Origin: Candidatus Omnitrophota bacterium
Lineage (GTDB): Bacteria > Omnitrophota > Gorgyraeia > Zapsychrales > Zapsychraceae
DNA: 58,428 nt
Assembly (NCBI GenBank): GCA_023247445.1
Contig: JAHFGL010000011.1
Location: 1 to 58,428, forward strand
Direction of reading: 5' to 3'
The notes under the pieces were generated by a model. That model had not been told where the DNA came from. It did no database searches and saw nothing but the letters and a program-made list of their open reading frames with translations. Shown here piece after piece: positions 16,501 through 25,106 of the stretch (position 1 is the first letter of the stretch; each line of letters starts with the position of its first letter). The translations under genes and the position numbers were made by a program.

Positions 16501-19500
16501 CTTATGATAATTATGGAAACTTAACGACAACAACTGATGCCAAGAATAATATGACAACGGTGATCTATGATGCACAATATCAAAGTTTTCCCATTCGAAC
16601 ACAAAATGCATTGGGTCATCAAATCAATAATGAATATTATGGAATTAGCGGCGTCGCTTTGGATGGTGGCAATGGATTTAAGGGAATGTGGGGACAACTA
16701 AAATCAAGCACAGATCCAAATCAGAAAAAAGGACAACAGTCTTATGACACTTTTGGCCGCGCAATAACGGCTGTCTCAGCGCTGGATTCAACTGCTTATC
16801 CAACAGTGAGTATGGATTATCAAATTAACACTACGTTTTCAAGAACGACAACACGTCAACGTGTAGCGCAGGGTAAGGCGCAGACAATTGATGCCTATGA
16901 GTTCTCCGATGGGATGGGCCGACCTTTTCAAAGCAAAAGACCTTCAGCAAATCCAGGACAATATATTGTTAATGGTCGGACAGTTTATGATGGGCGTGGT
17001 TTGCCAATAAAGAAATATTTACCGTTTCTTTCATCGGACTCAATTAACACTCTTGAATTTGTTGGAGGGGCGATGCCCTATGCAGCGTATGATTATGACG
17101 CGATGGGCCGAGTTATAAAAACAACAAATCCTGATGGAACGTATTCGAGCACTTCTTATGACGACTGGACAACCACCACCATCGATGAGAATGGGCATAT
17201 GCAAAAATCTTATTCGGACGCGTATGGACGTTTGATCAAAAAGGAAGAGTATCGTGGTTCCGATGGCCGCAGTCCAAATTATCCCGCGTCAGCGTTTACA
17301 CTCTATGCCACAACGGAATATATCTACGACTCCGAGGGGAATTTAATTCAGACTAAAGATGCGCAAGGCAATATCGCAACCATTGCCTATGATAATTTTG
17401 GTCGTAAAGTTTCGATGAATGACCCTGACATGGGCATCTGGAAATATGAATATGACGTAAATGGTAATTTGTTAAAACAAACGGATGCGAAAGGTCAGGT
17501 GATTGATTTTTCTTATGACAAATTAAATCGTCTAATAAAAAAGACTGATCATGCGAATTTAAATGTTGATTATACGTATGATGACAACGCTGTGACGAAT
17601 TCAAAAGGACGATTAACCAAAGCCAAGTATTCTTTATTAGATAATACGGCATTTGAATATGATCCCTTAGGACGAGAGACAAAATCTATGAAGGCTATTG
17701 CGGATAAAAATTTTGAAATTGATCGAAATTATAATGCGCTTGGGGCCTTAACCAATCTTCAATATTCGGTTGGACAAAATATTGTCTATGGTTATAACGA
17801 GGCGGGGCAAATTAAAGCTGTTGCAACTGACGTAAATATTTTGCCTGCGACAATAGTCGATACCGGTGAGCCGCGAGATAATTTTGGATGGAATCTTCAA
17901 CCATCACCGAATGTCGAAAATGGTGTGGCGGCTAAATTTAATATGGTCAATACGGGAATAATTCAAAGTGTTGGCGCTTGGTTTGCTTCTAATCCAACGA
18001 TTGCTGGTTCTGGAAATGGGACATTAACTGTTGTCCTTTATAAAGATTTGGGTGTGCAAATTCCATCGACACAGCTTTACTCTGCCAAGATGACAATCAG
18101 TTCAGCTAATAATTACAACGTACTAAATGGACTATCGTGGACGGTCAGTAGCGGTAATTATTGGGTCGCTTTTGAAGTCCGTACTGGAGATACCTATAAC
18201 GGAAGAATAGAGGGTGACGTGCGCGGTGTTGGAACAAGCACACCGAATCCTTTGACTGATGAAGCACAGCTTTTTAGCGGACAATATTATGAGTATGATG
18301 CATATAACATCGGTGTAAAGATTCAAGGTGTTTTTAGTGGAACATTAGCCAAACATAATGTAGGTAAGAAGGCCACGATACTTTTGAGTAAAATGACATC
18401 GTGGATTGAGTCAATTGTATTTGGTGTTCAAGAAGCACAAGCCGCATCGTTAACAGGAGCCTCAGCCTATTGGCCTTTGGATGAAACCAGCGGAACAACC
18501 GTGACAGATGGATCGGGTACTGGAAATAACGGAACAAATTTGGGAGCTACTATCGGGCAATCAGGAAAAATTAATCTTTCGTATAATTTTAATGGCACAA
18601 GTGCTTATGTTAACGCTGGAACAAATACATCGTTAAATATGTCGGCCGGTGGTGCGTTTACATATGCGATGTGGGTTAAGACGACAGATGGCTATGGTCC
18701 GATTCTTTCGTTTCGCAGTTCAACTGACGCAGGAGTGGCCATCATCGATATTGCGATTGGTTACGATGGGATAACCAATTCAAGTGGAAAAATTATGGCG
18801 TTGGTACGAGAAGATGGCGGCAGTAGTTACGCCCATGTCGTTGGAAACACAATCAACAATGCTCAGTGGCATCATGTGGCGTTAACGAGAAATTCCACTG
18901 GAACGATTGAATTATTTTTAGACGGCGTTTCGCAAGGTTCTCAGACAAGTAGTGGAGCGGATGGCGCGATCACCACCAATTTACGCGCACTAGGCAGTGA
19001 GCGTTTTTGGGTTTCATCCAATTATGGAACAGCTGATCAGCGTTATCTGGTTGGAAATGTTGACGACGCGCAAATTTATAAACGACAATTATCTTTATCT
19101 GAAATTAAGCAGCTTGCGGGCACACAAGTTTCTATACCAGCGGCGCCAATCTTAAATTCAGCCACCGCGAGCAATGCATCAGTCAATTTAAGTTGGAGTA
19201 GTGTTGCTAACGCTACGGGATATAAAATTAAGTATGGAACAACTTCGGCAAATTACATAAATACAATTGATGTCGGCAATGTCACCAGTTATAATGCCAC
19301 CAGTTTAGTAAGTGGCACCACTTATTATTTTGTTGTTAGTGCGTATAACACAACAGGCGAGAGTGGCAATTCCAATGAGCAATCTGCGACACCCATTTCC
19401 GAAACGCCAATCCTTTACATTAAAAATGTTGAATATAATATTAATGGCCAAGCCACAAAAATTGAATATGGCAATGGCGTTGTCACGACGTACACGTTTA

Positions 19501-21344
19501 ATCCGCTCAATTTACGATTGACGCGGTTATATACTGTTAATGCCGTGGGTGTAGTGCTTCAAGATTTAAATTATATATATGATTCCATTGGCAATATTTT
19601 AAAAGTCACGGACAATGTCAACACGGCCACGCAAACATTTAAATATGATGAACTCAATCGTTTGGTTGAAGCAATCGGTCAAGGTTATGGAACCAAACAA
19701 TATGTGTATGACACAATTGGAAATATTACGCAGAAAGATGGCGTCGGATATTATTATGGGGAAGGCAATGCCGGTCCTCATGCGGTAAGCTCTTTGACCA
19801 GTGGAACGACCTTTAGTTATGACGTCAACGGAAACATGACGGCAAAAGTCGAAGGTGGAGTCACAACGCAGTATTCATATGATGTTGAGAATCGTCTGAC
19901 GCGCGTTGATCGCGGTGGGAAAAATATCGCGTTATATGAATATGATGGCGACGGCGGCCGAACCAAGACGATTGTTAATGGAGAAATTACCAATTACATC
20001 GGATCTCTCTATGAAGAAACGTCGACGCGCAAAACGAAATATATTTTCTTAGGCGATACGCGTGTGGCGGCAGTGACCAATAGTCAGGCGCTTTATTATC
20101 ATGCTGATCATTTGGGCGGGACGAATGTCTTAACGGATGGCAGCGGCGTTAAGAAGGAGCTCATGGAATATGACCCTTATGGTCAATTCTCCCGTCATGA
20201 AAAATATGGAAGTTCCGAAGAAGTCGCGCGATTTTATTTTACAGGGAAGAAGCTCGATGATGAATCTGGACTGTTTTTCTACGGCGCGCGCTATTATGAT
20301 CCGAAGTTGGGCCGCTTCATTACGGCGGACACGGTTGTCCAAGCCCCTAATAATCCTCAGACTCTTAATCGTTATAGTTATGTTTTAAATAATCCGCTCA
20401 ATCGGATTGATCCAACTGGACACTGGTCATGGAAAAGTTTTTGGAATAGTTTTGCCGGGGCAGTCGTTGGCGCTGTTGTGACAGTGGCGACAGGTGGTCT
20501 TGGTGCGCCGGCAGCTTTTGCATTAGGTGGCGCTGCTGGTGGTGCAGTTGCGGGAGGATTAAATGGAGGTTTACAGGGTGCCTTGATGGGAGGATTGATG
20601 GGAGGCGTTCTGGGAGGCGGTGTGGGGCTGGGAATATCGACGTGGGGAGCAAACTTTGGATACGCTGCTCTTGCGGCTGGTGGAGGATATGCTATCGGAA
20701 CAGGGCATGCAGATAGTTTTATTGGTGGAGTTACTGGTGGTATAGTGGGAACAGGAATTGGAAGTTTTGCTTTTGATGGAATTTTTAACCGAAATTCCAA
20801 TGATGGAGGAATTAGATCGGGTACAGATGCTAGTCAAAATGAAAATTGGGAAATATTGGGAGTTAATACAACTAACGAGGGTGCACTAGCCCATGCCAAT
20901 GCGAATCAATCATCAGTTTTTTATGTTAGATCAAGAGGTTTTGGTGCTGACATGGTAAGAGCAGGTATGGAAAAAGTGGGAATTTTTGGAAGAAGTTTAG
21001 CACAAAGACAACTGGGAAGTTATCTTCGCGGAGCAAGTGGAAAGTATATTTTTGCTCATAGTGAAGGAACTTTATTGTTAGCAGGGGCCGCAAAATCTCT
21101 AAGCGTAGATGGTGTTAAATTGACAGGTACGACATTCTCTTGGAATGCACCAGTAATTATGCAATCGACCGCAAACAATCTAGCTAGTTCTGTTGGGGTG
21201 ACTAATTCACAATATAATTTGAATTGGAATGATCCTATTGGTGTGTTCACGACGTTTAATCCATTTCAAGCTATCATTTATGGTGTGGCTGGAGCAGGGA
21301 CATTGGCAACGCATCATGGTGGAAAATATTATAATAATCAATAG
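13596..21344 (+). CDS. Giant exported SpvB/FG-GAP/LamG/FN3/RHS-repeat protein with a lipase-like C-terminal tip
   Basis: The protein has 2582 residues. A signal peptide (1-25) is followed by an SpvB-type segment (about 55-340: SGSASTSLAISTPPGRNG, GVGWMLDLGSIQRS) and seven FG-GAP/VCBS calcium-binding motifs of the DxNGDGLxD type (about 355-690). RHS/YD repeats cover about 800-1420, a LamG-like module about 1620-1840, an FN3 domain about 1845-1935 and more YD repeats up to 2225. The RHS core signature (GLFFYGARYYDPKLGRF) ends in NRIDPTGHW near 2273. A Gly-rich membrane-inserting stretch (about 2285-2400) precedes a 175-residue variable tip. The tip has AHSEG (Ser near 2487), NDP and THH, compatible with a Ser-Asp-His alpha/beta-hydrolase. 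RHS shells encapsulate and release such tips. It is an antagonistic or cell-surface toxin candidate; the tip activity is inferred. Confidence 0.88.
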   Translation: MRRKGLMLTVGLLTLCFSTHNVFSETKKVEEVTNNQTSTSQTKATAVAAAATTSGSNPMQFSATTVTIDPYSGSASTSLAISTPPGRNGISPNITIAYNSSINSGLLGVGWMLDLGSIQRSTKRGVPQYTTNDIFILMQNGSPTELIYDTLAGVYRPEIEGAFMKIEQSANRWIVTDRKGVKYYFGSDASSQVYDPSNSGHIFRWQLDRVEDLSGNYMTITYSRYDNQLYPQQIDYTGNSQNNSLPYAKLTFNYEGRFDVVSNYMSGFEIKMSKRLNQITTEASNNLYSKYRFNYSDSLETRRSLLTSVIQYGSDGTSTLPPINFTYSKGDSTFDSAVNLANYPNLSINSNLVRIADMNGDGLVDLVETRPGNYKIYFNNGNGDFNSAITATNSPTYATDNLDIRFVDFNGDGLLDVVFGSSCPYQIWTNNGVNGFNSPQTISNCPPHSINHQNLLNFVDMNGDGLVDILDTYQTYKIYFNNGNVNFNAPVSVSNAPPYGTDNLDIRLVDFNGDGLLDMVFGSSCPYQIWTNNGVNGFNPPKTISNCPPHSINHQSLLNFVDMNGDGLVDILETYEFNGSTQNYKVYLNNGNVDFLPGVYTNNSPIRGTGDTNLKLVDLNADNLVDVLLGFGNGGGWQVWLNNGIDGFNPPVAISQHHASASIEDWNIMLADINGDYLSDMLYGSSGELPYKVWKHRRDLLTSRSDVLINMNNSIGGSTELEYGNSPVKGLMGGLYRFAQNTFLLNTVKKNKVMSALGDIYPTSYEYRDGLWNPKEKEFRGFRSMKTIDALGNYVESVFLQDDIYKGRLSQETSYDATGKVFSKVLNTWNYQTIATGSNFVFLKFLDRLLYDGNATGRRTREEYVYGEAQQLGNLTKMIEWGEINLTTAYDVGTDKRTVEMTYLNNTGSWVLGVPQFTIVRNNSEQIIRKSWFYYDGNDNVTIPTKGLLTKKETWDGSTGVNNLFLKYAYDNYGNLTTTTDAKNNMTTVIYDAQYQSFPIRTQNALGHQINNEYYGISGVALDGGNGFKGMWGQLKSSTDPNQKKGQQSYDTFGRAITAVSALDSTAYPTVSMDYQINTTFSRTTTRQRVAQGKAQTIDAYEFSDGMGRPFQSKRPSANPGQYIVNGRTVYDGRGLPIKKYLPFLSSDSINTLEFVGGAMPYAAYDYDAMGRVIKTTNPDGTYSSTSYDDWTTTTIDENGHMQKSYSDAYGRLIKKEEYRGSDGRSPNYPASAFTLYATTEYIYDSEGNLIQTKDAQGNIATIAYDNFGRKVSMNDPDMGIWKYEYDVNGNLLKQTDAKGQVIDFSYDKLNRLIKKTDHANLNVDYTYDDNAVTNSKGRLTKAKYSLLDNTAFEYDPLGRETKSMKAIADKNFEIDRNYNALGALTNLQYSVGQNIVYGYNEAGQIKAVATDVNILPATIVDTGEPRDNFGWNLQPSPNVENGVAAKFNMVNTGIIQSVGAWFASNPTIAGSGNGTLTVVLYKDLGVQIPSTQLYSAKMTISSANNYNVLNGLSWTVSSGNYWVAFEVRTGDTYNGRIEGDVRGVGTSTPNPLTDEAQLFSGQYYEYDAYNIGVKIQGVFSGTLAKHNVGKKATILLSKMTSWIESIVFGVQEAQAASLTGASAYWPLDETSGTTVTDGSGTGNNGTNLGATIGQSGKINLSYNFNGTSAYVNAGTNTSLNMSAGGAFTYAMWVKTTDGYGPILSFRSSTDAGVAIIDIAIGYDGITNSSGKIMALVREDGGSSYAHVVGNTINNAQWHHVALTRNSTGTIELFLDGVSQGSQTSSGADGAITTNLRALGSERFWVSSNYGTADQRYLVGNVDDAQIYKRQLSLSEIKQLAGTQVSIPAAPILNSATASNASVNLSWSSVANATGYKIKYGTTSANYINTIDVGNVTSYNATSLVSGTTYYFVVSAYNTTGESGNSNEQSATPISETPILYIKNVEYNINGQATKIEYGNGVVTTYTFNPLNLRLTRLYTVNAVGVVLQDLNYIYDSIGNILKVTDNVNTATQTFKYDELNRLVEAIGQGYGTKQYVYDTIGNITQKDGVGYYYGEGNAGPHAVSSLTSGTTFSYDVNGNMTAKVEGGVTTQYSYDVENRLTRVDRGGKNIALYEYDGDGGRTKTIVNGEITNYIGSLYEETSTRKTKYIFLGDTRVAAVTNSQALYYHADHLGGTNVLTDGSGVKKELMEYDPYGQFSRHEKYGSSEEVARFYFTGKKLDDESGLFFYGARYYDPKLGRFITADTVVQAPNNPQTLNRYSYVLNNPLNRIDPTGHWSWKSFWNSFAGAVVGAVVTVATGGLGAPAAFALGGAAGGAVAGGLNGGLQGALMGGLMGGVLGGGVGLGISTWGANFGYAALAAGGGYAIGTGHADSFIGGVTGGIVGTGIGSFAFDGIFNRNSNDGGIRSGTDASQNENWEILGVNTTNEGALAHANANQSSVFYVRSRGFGADMVRAGMEKVGIFGRSLAQRQLGSYLRGASGKYIFAHSEGTLLLAGAAKSLSVDGVKLTGTTFSWNAPVIMQSTANNLASSVGVTNSQYNLNWNDPIGVFTTFNPFQAIIYGVAGAGTLATHHGGKYYNNQ
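14657..15330 (+). repeat. Tandem 306-bp repeat within the FG-GAP region
   Basis: The DNA around 14814 (GTTGATTTTAATGGTGATGG) recurs at 15120 with few changes and includes a long near-identical CCATATCAAATCTGGACTAA stretch. The period is 306 bp, or 102 residues. This points to recent tandem duplication of one FG-GAP pair. Confidence 0.8.
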
Positions 21345-21349
21345 AGTGT

Positions 21350-21718
21350 ATGAAGAAAATTATTCTTATTTTTTTGGTTCTAATCACTTGCTCAGATTGT
21401 AGTGCATCATCAATAGATGATTATAAAAAGGCAAAGGCACAGCATGACAATATAAGAATTCAAGCGGGTATCTTAGAATCTAAATATCTTAATTTGCCCA
21501 AAGAAAGCATAATTGATGAATTGGGAAAACCAAACAAAATAATTAAAGATAATTGGCCATATTTTCTAGATCAAAGTTGTCGCAAAGATGGGTGTCCTAT
21601 AGGAAATTCTGATGAGGTTTGGATATATCAATTCAAAGATAATAGTGAAAGAGAAGTTCATTCTTATCAAATAGGAGTTTATGTAAAGGAAGATAAAATT
21701 GTTCGGATAGAAGGGTAG
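21350..21718 (+). CDS. Small lipoprotein, candidate immunity protein of the RHS toxin
   Basis: The 122-residue protein starts five bases after the stop of the RHS gene. Its N-terminus is KKIILIFLVLITCS, a lipoprotein signal with a plausible lipobox Cys at residue 14. The mature part has a helix, then LNLPKESIIDELGKPNKI and DEVWIYQFKD followed by a last strand YVKEDKIVRIEG. This order resembles the BamE/SmpA-type small alpha-beta fold. A gene directly behind an RHS tip normally encodes the cognate immunity protein. A lipoprotein would protect the periplasm or membrane, which fits a lipase-like toxin tip. Function by position only; no family was recognised with certainty. Confidence 0.6.
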   Translation: MKKIILIFLVLITCSDCSASSIDDYKKAKAQHDNIRIQAGILESKYLNLPKESIIDELGKPNKIIKDNWPYFLDQSCRKDGCPIGNSDEVWIYQFKDNSEREVHSYQIGVYVKEDKIVRIEG

Positions 21719-21735
21719 AGTAAGGGAAAATATCC

Positions 21736-21783
21736 GGGACACGAGATCCTATGAGAGATCCGGAGACGATCCGGGACACAATA
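21736..21783. repeat. Direct repeats of ATCCGGGACAC upstream of a transposase remnant
   Basis: ATCCGGGACACGA and ATCCGGGACACAA flank a GAGATCC...GAGATCCGGAGAC stretch, so the TCCGGGACAC unit occurs twice in 48 bp. It ends just before the truncated RAYT reading frame and may be the remains of its recognition repeat. Confidence 0.5.
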
Positions 21784-21810
21784 CACGATTCCATAATTAA
21801 ATAGAGGATA

Positions 21811-21903
21811 ATGATGCCACGACTAGCAAGGATTGTGAATAAAGGATTCCCTCACCATATTATTCAGAGAGGCAATCGGCGGCAAAGAGTTTTCTTCTGC
21901 TAG
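21811..21903 (+). pseudogene. Truncated RAYT transposase remnant (30 codons)
   Basis: The short frame from 21811 to the TAG at 21901-21903 encodes an N-terminus starting MMPRLARIVN and continuing HHIIQRGNRRQRVFF. This is the classic start of REP-associated tyrosine transposases. A ribosome-binding site (TAGAGGATA) is still present. Everything after this point is missing, including the HUH motif and catalytic Tyr. It is a dead fragment of a different RAYT subgroup from the gene at 12994. Confidence 0.8.
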
Positions 21904-21949
21904 ACAAATTAGTTTGAACTAACTGAAACGTTGCAAAAGGAGGATTACG

Positions 21950-22618
21950 ATGAATGGAAGGAAAAAGTGTGTTTTGTTTTTTGCTCTTTTAATGGTTTTG
22001 TTGGGTGCGCACAAAGGAGAATCATTTATTATCATCAATGAGCTCTTGGCCGATCCAGCGACAGGACTCGCTGGCGATGCGAATGGTGATGGTCTAAGTT
22101 CATCGACAAACGATGAATTTGTTGAACTCCTTAATTACGGCAACAGCAGTGTCAATATTTCCGGATGGTCGATTAAGGATGCGATCAGCACGCGGCATAT
22201 TTTTCCAACAAATACAATTTTGTCGCCGTACGAATATTTGGTTGTTTTTGGCGGAGGCTCTGTGAATTTACCTGGTGCTAAGTGGCAACTTGCATCGAGT
22301 GGTGGATTAAGTTTAAATAATACTGCTGAGACTGTAACCCTTGTAGACGGAAGTTTGAATTTAATTGATCAGGTCATTTATGGAAGCATTGCAAGTCATG
22401 ATCAATCAATTGTTCGTTCTCCTGAAGGGGCTGGCGCGTTATTTGTTTTGCATACAAGCGTACCTGAATCGCAGGGGCGTTTATTCTCTCCAGGAACTAG
22501 CGCGAGTGGTCAGCCCCTTGCAGAGACCACCACTGTTCCTGAATGGCCGACGCTAGTTTTGCTTAGTTTTGGATTAATTTCGTTAAAAGTTTTTAGAATT
22601 GGATTAAATGAAAAATAA
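21950..22618 (+). CDS. Exported lamin-tail-domain protein with a VPEW C-terminal anchor
   Basis: The 222-residue protein has a signal peptide (about 1-26), then a lamin-tail (LTD) fold at about 28-165: IIINELLADP, DEFVELLNYGNSSVNISGWSIKD, LSPYEYLVVFGGG, ETVTLVD. The tail carries VPEW then a hydrophobic helix (PTLVLLSFGLISLKVF) and a few charged residues. This is the tripartite architecture of PEP-CTERM-type sorting tails, with VPEW in place of VPEP. LTD domains occur in surface and secreted proteins, often with nucleases. GCAAAAGGAGGATT gives a strong ribosome-binding site. It overlaps the next gene by 11 nt. Confidence 0.8.
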   Translation: MNGRKKCVLFFALLMVLLGAHKGESFIIINELLADPATGLAGDANGDGLSSSTNDEFVELLNYGNSSVNISGWSIKDAISTRHIFPTNTILSPYEYLVVFGGGSVNLPGAKWQLASSGGLSLNNTAETVTLVDGSLNLIDQVIYGSIASHDQSIVRSPEGAGALFVLHTSVPESQGRLFSPGTSASGQPLAETTTVPEWPTLVLLSFGLISLKVFRIGLNEK

Positions 22619-23333
22619 ATATTTTGTTTTGTTTGGTCTTTGCTTGTTTCTCACTGGTTGCGCCACGACCATCCAAAAATCATCTTCCTTTGACGAGTCC
22701 ATTCCAAAGATTCATACCATCGCTGTTTTGCCGGTCGATGTGGAAGTTTATCGGCTGACCGCTGGCGGTGTTCGCGAGCTTATGGATCAGTGGAGTGACG
22801 AGGCTAAAAAGCTGATTCAAGATAGCCTACAGAAAAATTTTGCTAAGCAATATGGTTTTGATATGAAGTTTGTGGAAGAAGATTGGCTTAAAACTAATCA
22901 CAGAGATCTGTGGTATCAAAACCGTGCTTTATATAATACGGTTGCTGTAAGTGCGATGGCCCATTCCTATCCTGGCGATAATGCGTTTAAAACAAAGATA
23001 AAGAATTTTGACTACACATTAGGAAGTGATGTTGGTGAGTTGGCGGCCTATTGTTCATCGGATGCGCTTTTATTTATTTATGGCTTTGACCATGAGGCGA
23101 CCGCGGGGAGGCAGGTTGTTGCCTTTTGGAATCTGGCGTTATCGGTGGCTATTGGTACGCCGATGTTAACACCGAACCCAACTCTTTTAGTGATTGGTTT
23201 AGTTGATGCCAAGACGGGGGATTTGTTGTGGTTTAAAACAACTCCCCAAAGCAGTGAATATAATTATCGGAATCCCAAAGAGATGGACAACTTAATCAAA
23301 TGGTTTGCCAAAGATTTTTTAACCAAAAAATAA
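22608..23333 (+). CDS. Lipoprotein of unknown function
   Basis: The 241-residue lipoprotein has signal KNKYFVLFGLCLFLTGCATT, with lipobox LTGC. The mature part begins with an IHTIAVLPVDVEVYRL strand. It continues with a helix (WSDEAKKLIQDSLQKNF), a middle stretch with FLIYGFDH-like strands and a late LVIGLVDAKTGDLLWFKTT segment. The order (AVLPVD near the start, VDAKTGDLLW near the end) resembles small lipoproteins of the GNA1162/DUF799 or CsgG-like group, which sit at the inner leaflet of the outer membrane. I cannot assign a role. It starts inside the end of the lamin-tail gene and overlaps the protease gene by 34 nt, so three genes are tightly coupled. Confidence 0.75.
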   Translation: MKNKYFVLFGLCLFLTGCATTIQKSSSFDESIPKIHTIAVLPVDVEVYRLTAGGVRELMDQWSDEAKKLIQDSLQKNFAKQYGFDMKFVEEDWLKTNHRDLWYQNRALYNTVAVSAMAHSYPGDNAFKTKIKNFDYTLGSDVGELAAYCSSDALLFIYGFDHEATAGRQVVAFWNLALSVAIGTPMLTPNPTLLVIGLVDAKTGDLLWFKTTPQSSEYNYRNPKEMDNLIKWFAKDFLTKK

Positions 23334-24514
23334 TTTACTTTTTTTTGATGGGGCTATGCTTGTCGGGCTGTGCAACGGTCACGATGCCGAGTGTTGGGCA
23401 ACAAGGCTATCAAGTAGAAGATGATGAACGGCGATTATACAAACGTTCAGATGAATTGTGTGAAGCTATCGATCAAAGCGGCGCAATTTATAACAATTCC
23501 AAACTGGAAGAATATTTAACACAACTAGCCAACAGTCTTTTGTCGGAGGGGGTCAAAAAAGACGGATTAACAATCAGCGTTAAAGTTCTTAATGATCCGA
23601 GTTTAAATGCTTTTTCACTACCGAATGGTCACATTTATATTCATACGGGAATGCTGGCGATGATGGATAACCAGACGCAGTTGGCCACTTTGTTGGGGCA
23701 TGAAATGACACATATTATTAATCGTCATACGCTAAAGCAATTTAGGTCCTTAACTAATAAAAGTGCTTTTTTATCGGTGATTGATGTCCCCCTGGCGATT
23801 GCTGGTGGACAATTAGCGGCGGTGTTTACTGAGCTAGCCACTGTTTCCTCAATCTATGGGTATTCAAAGAGTCTAGAATATGAGGCTGATGAAAACAGTT
23901 TTGTGATGCTGACTCAAAACGGTTACGATCTTAACGAGGCCAAAAAACTATTTGAACATCTCAAAGAGTTTATTATTGATGAAGATGTTAAGAATCCATT
24001 TTTTTTCTCAACACATCCTAATGTCAATGGTCGGATAGCCAATTGCAATGTGCTCATTGCCAAAAATAAAAATTATTCAGCAACTAAAGATATTGACTCG
24101 CCCGCATTTGACGAATTTATGCAAGATGTGAAGATTAAAGATATTGGATTGTGTCTTGAGCAAGGTTTGTTTAAGACAGGAGAGAAGATCATTGATCGAT
24201 TTATTGCACAACATCCACAAGATTATCAGGGATACTTTTATCGCGGCGAATTATTTCGTCAGCGTCAAGATGCGCCCAAGGGAGAAAAGAAGCGAGATAA
24301 AGAAAAAGATTACATAACGGCATTGCAAGGATATTCCAAGACAGTTGAATTAAATCCAAAATTTGCGAGCACGTATCAATCCAGGGCAAGAGTCTTGCAG
24401 AAATTAAACCGTATGGAAGAAGCAAAGACTGATTTGCATAAATATTTGGAACTTAAACCAGCCGCTTCTAATCGGGCGTATATTGAACAATTTTTAAGCC
24501 AGAGTAAGCCATGA
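23300..24514 (+). CDS. M48-family metalloprotease lipoprotein with C-terminal TPR
   Basis: The 404-residue protein starts at 23300 with a signal ending in lipobox LSGC; a later ATG at 23348 would leave too short a signal. The protease domain (about 75-270) contains the zinc motif HEMTH and a downstream YEADENSF segment that supplies the third ligand. It resembles BepA/LoiP-type periplasmic M48 peptidases, which degrade or help fold outer-membrane proteins. Residues about 300-400 contain TPR-like helices (GYFYRGELFRQR, TYQSRARVLQKLNRMEEA). The protease-then-TPR order is that of BepA. It sits between two lipoprotein genes with overlapping ends, which suggests an envelope quality-control operon. 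Confidence 0.9.
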   Translation: MVCQRFFNQKIIYFFLMGLCLSGCATVTMPSVGQQGYQVEDDERRLYKRSDELCEAIDQSGAIYNNSKLEEYLTQLANSLLSEGVKKDGLTISVKVLNDPSLNAFSLPNGHIYIHTGMLAMMDNQTQLATLLGHEMTHIINRHTLKQFRSLTNKSAFLSVIDVPLAIAGGQLAAVFTELATVSSIYGYSKSLEYEADENSFVMLTQNGYDLNEAKKLFEHLKEFIIDEDVKNPFFFSTHPNVNGRIANCNVLIAKNKNYSATKDIDSPAFDEFMQDVKIKDIGLCLEQGLFKTGEKIIDRFIAQHPQDYQGYFYRGELFRQRQDAPKGEKKRDKEKDYITALQGYSKTVELNPKFASTYQSRARVLQKLNRMEEAKTDLHKYLELKPAASNRAYIEQFLSQSKP

Positions 24515-25068
24515 GCCAACGACGATATATTGGATTCCTAATTTTATTTGTTTTTTTACAGGGATGTGCGCTGACGACGTGGACCTATTTGTATGATCGC
24601 GAGTATCAAGACTCGGCCCGGAAGTTTAAGGCCCAAGTATCCGTTGATTGGTATAAATTCAATTGGACGCAGAGCTTTGTGATAACTAAGGATGGCATTC
24701 TTTTAGATCGCATTGTTGTTGAGCGTCGCAAATTTAAAGATAAATTGGAATTTACCAAAAAGAAATATTTTGATGATATGTCGTTGGAAGATTTGATTGA
24801 AATTGAGAGTGATAATTTAAAGAGCAATGATAAGACTAATAAGCTCGAAATTGTGGCCAATGAACCTGCCAAGCTGGATAACTACGCAGCGTATCGTTTG
24901 GAATATACCTATTTTACGAAGGATAACTTAAAGGTAAGGGGCCTTTTGTATGGGCTCATTGCTGATGAGCATGTGTACCGTATTTATTATGAAGCTACTG
25001 ATCAGCATTATTTTAAGGAAAATAAGCCCGCCTTTGATCATTTTGTCGAAACATTTAGGCTGCTTTGA
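24511..25068 (+). CDS. Lipoprotein of unknown function
   Basis: This 185-residue protein overlaps the protease gene by ATGA. Its signal is RRYIGFLILFVFLQGC with a lipobox Cys at residue 19. The mature part is beta-rich and charged: WYKFNWTQSFVITKDG, LLDRIVVERRKFK, YRLEYTYFTKDNLKVRGLLYG, and a last FDHFVETFRLL helix. The strand pattern and final FxxxxxTF-L motif resemble PsbP/MlaA-neighbour small periplasmic lipoproteins, in which a one-domain alpha-beta sandwich ends this way. I do not recognise a precise family. It is the last gene of the 21950-25068 run. Confidence 0.7.
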   Translation: MSQRRYIGFLILFVFLQGCALTTWTYLYDREYQDSARKFKAQVSVDWYKFNWTQSFVITKDGILLDRIVVERRKFKDKLEFTKKKYFDDMSLEDLIEIESDNLKSNDKTNKLEIVANEPAKLDNYAAYRLEYTYFTKDNLKVRGLLYGLIADEHVYRIYYEATDQHYFKENKPAFDHFVETFRLL

Positions 25069-25106
25069 TTTTTAACAAGCACATGTCTTCTTAGCTGTGA
25101 TGTATA

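Noticed and set aside
20378..20837. Long antisense frames opposite the RHS Gly-rich region (Pro/Ser-rich)
   Set aside because: They arise from the GC-rich Gly codons of the sense gene, have no ribosome-binding site and overlap one another.
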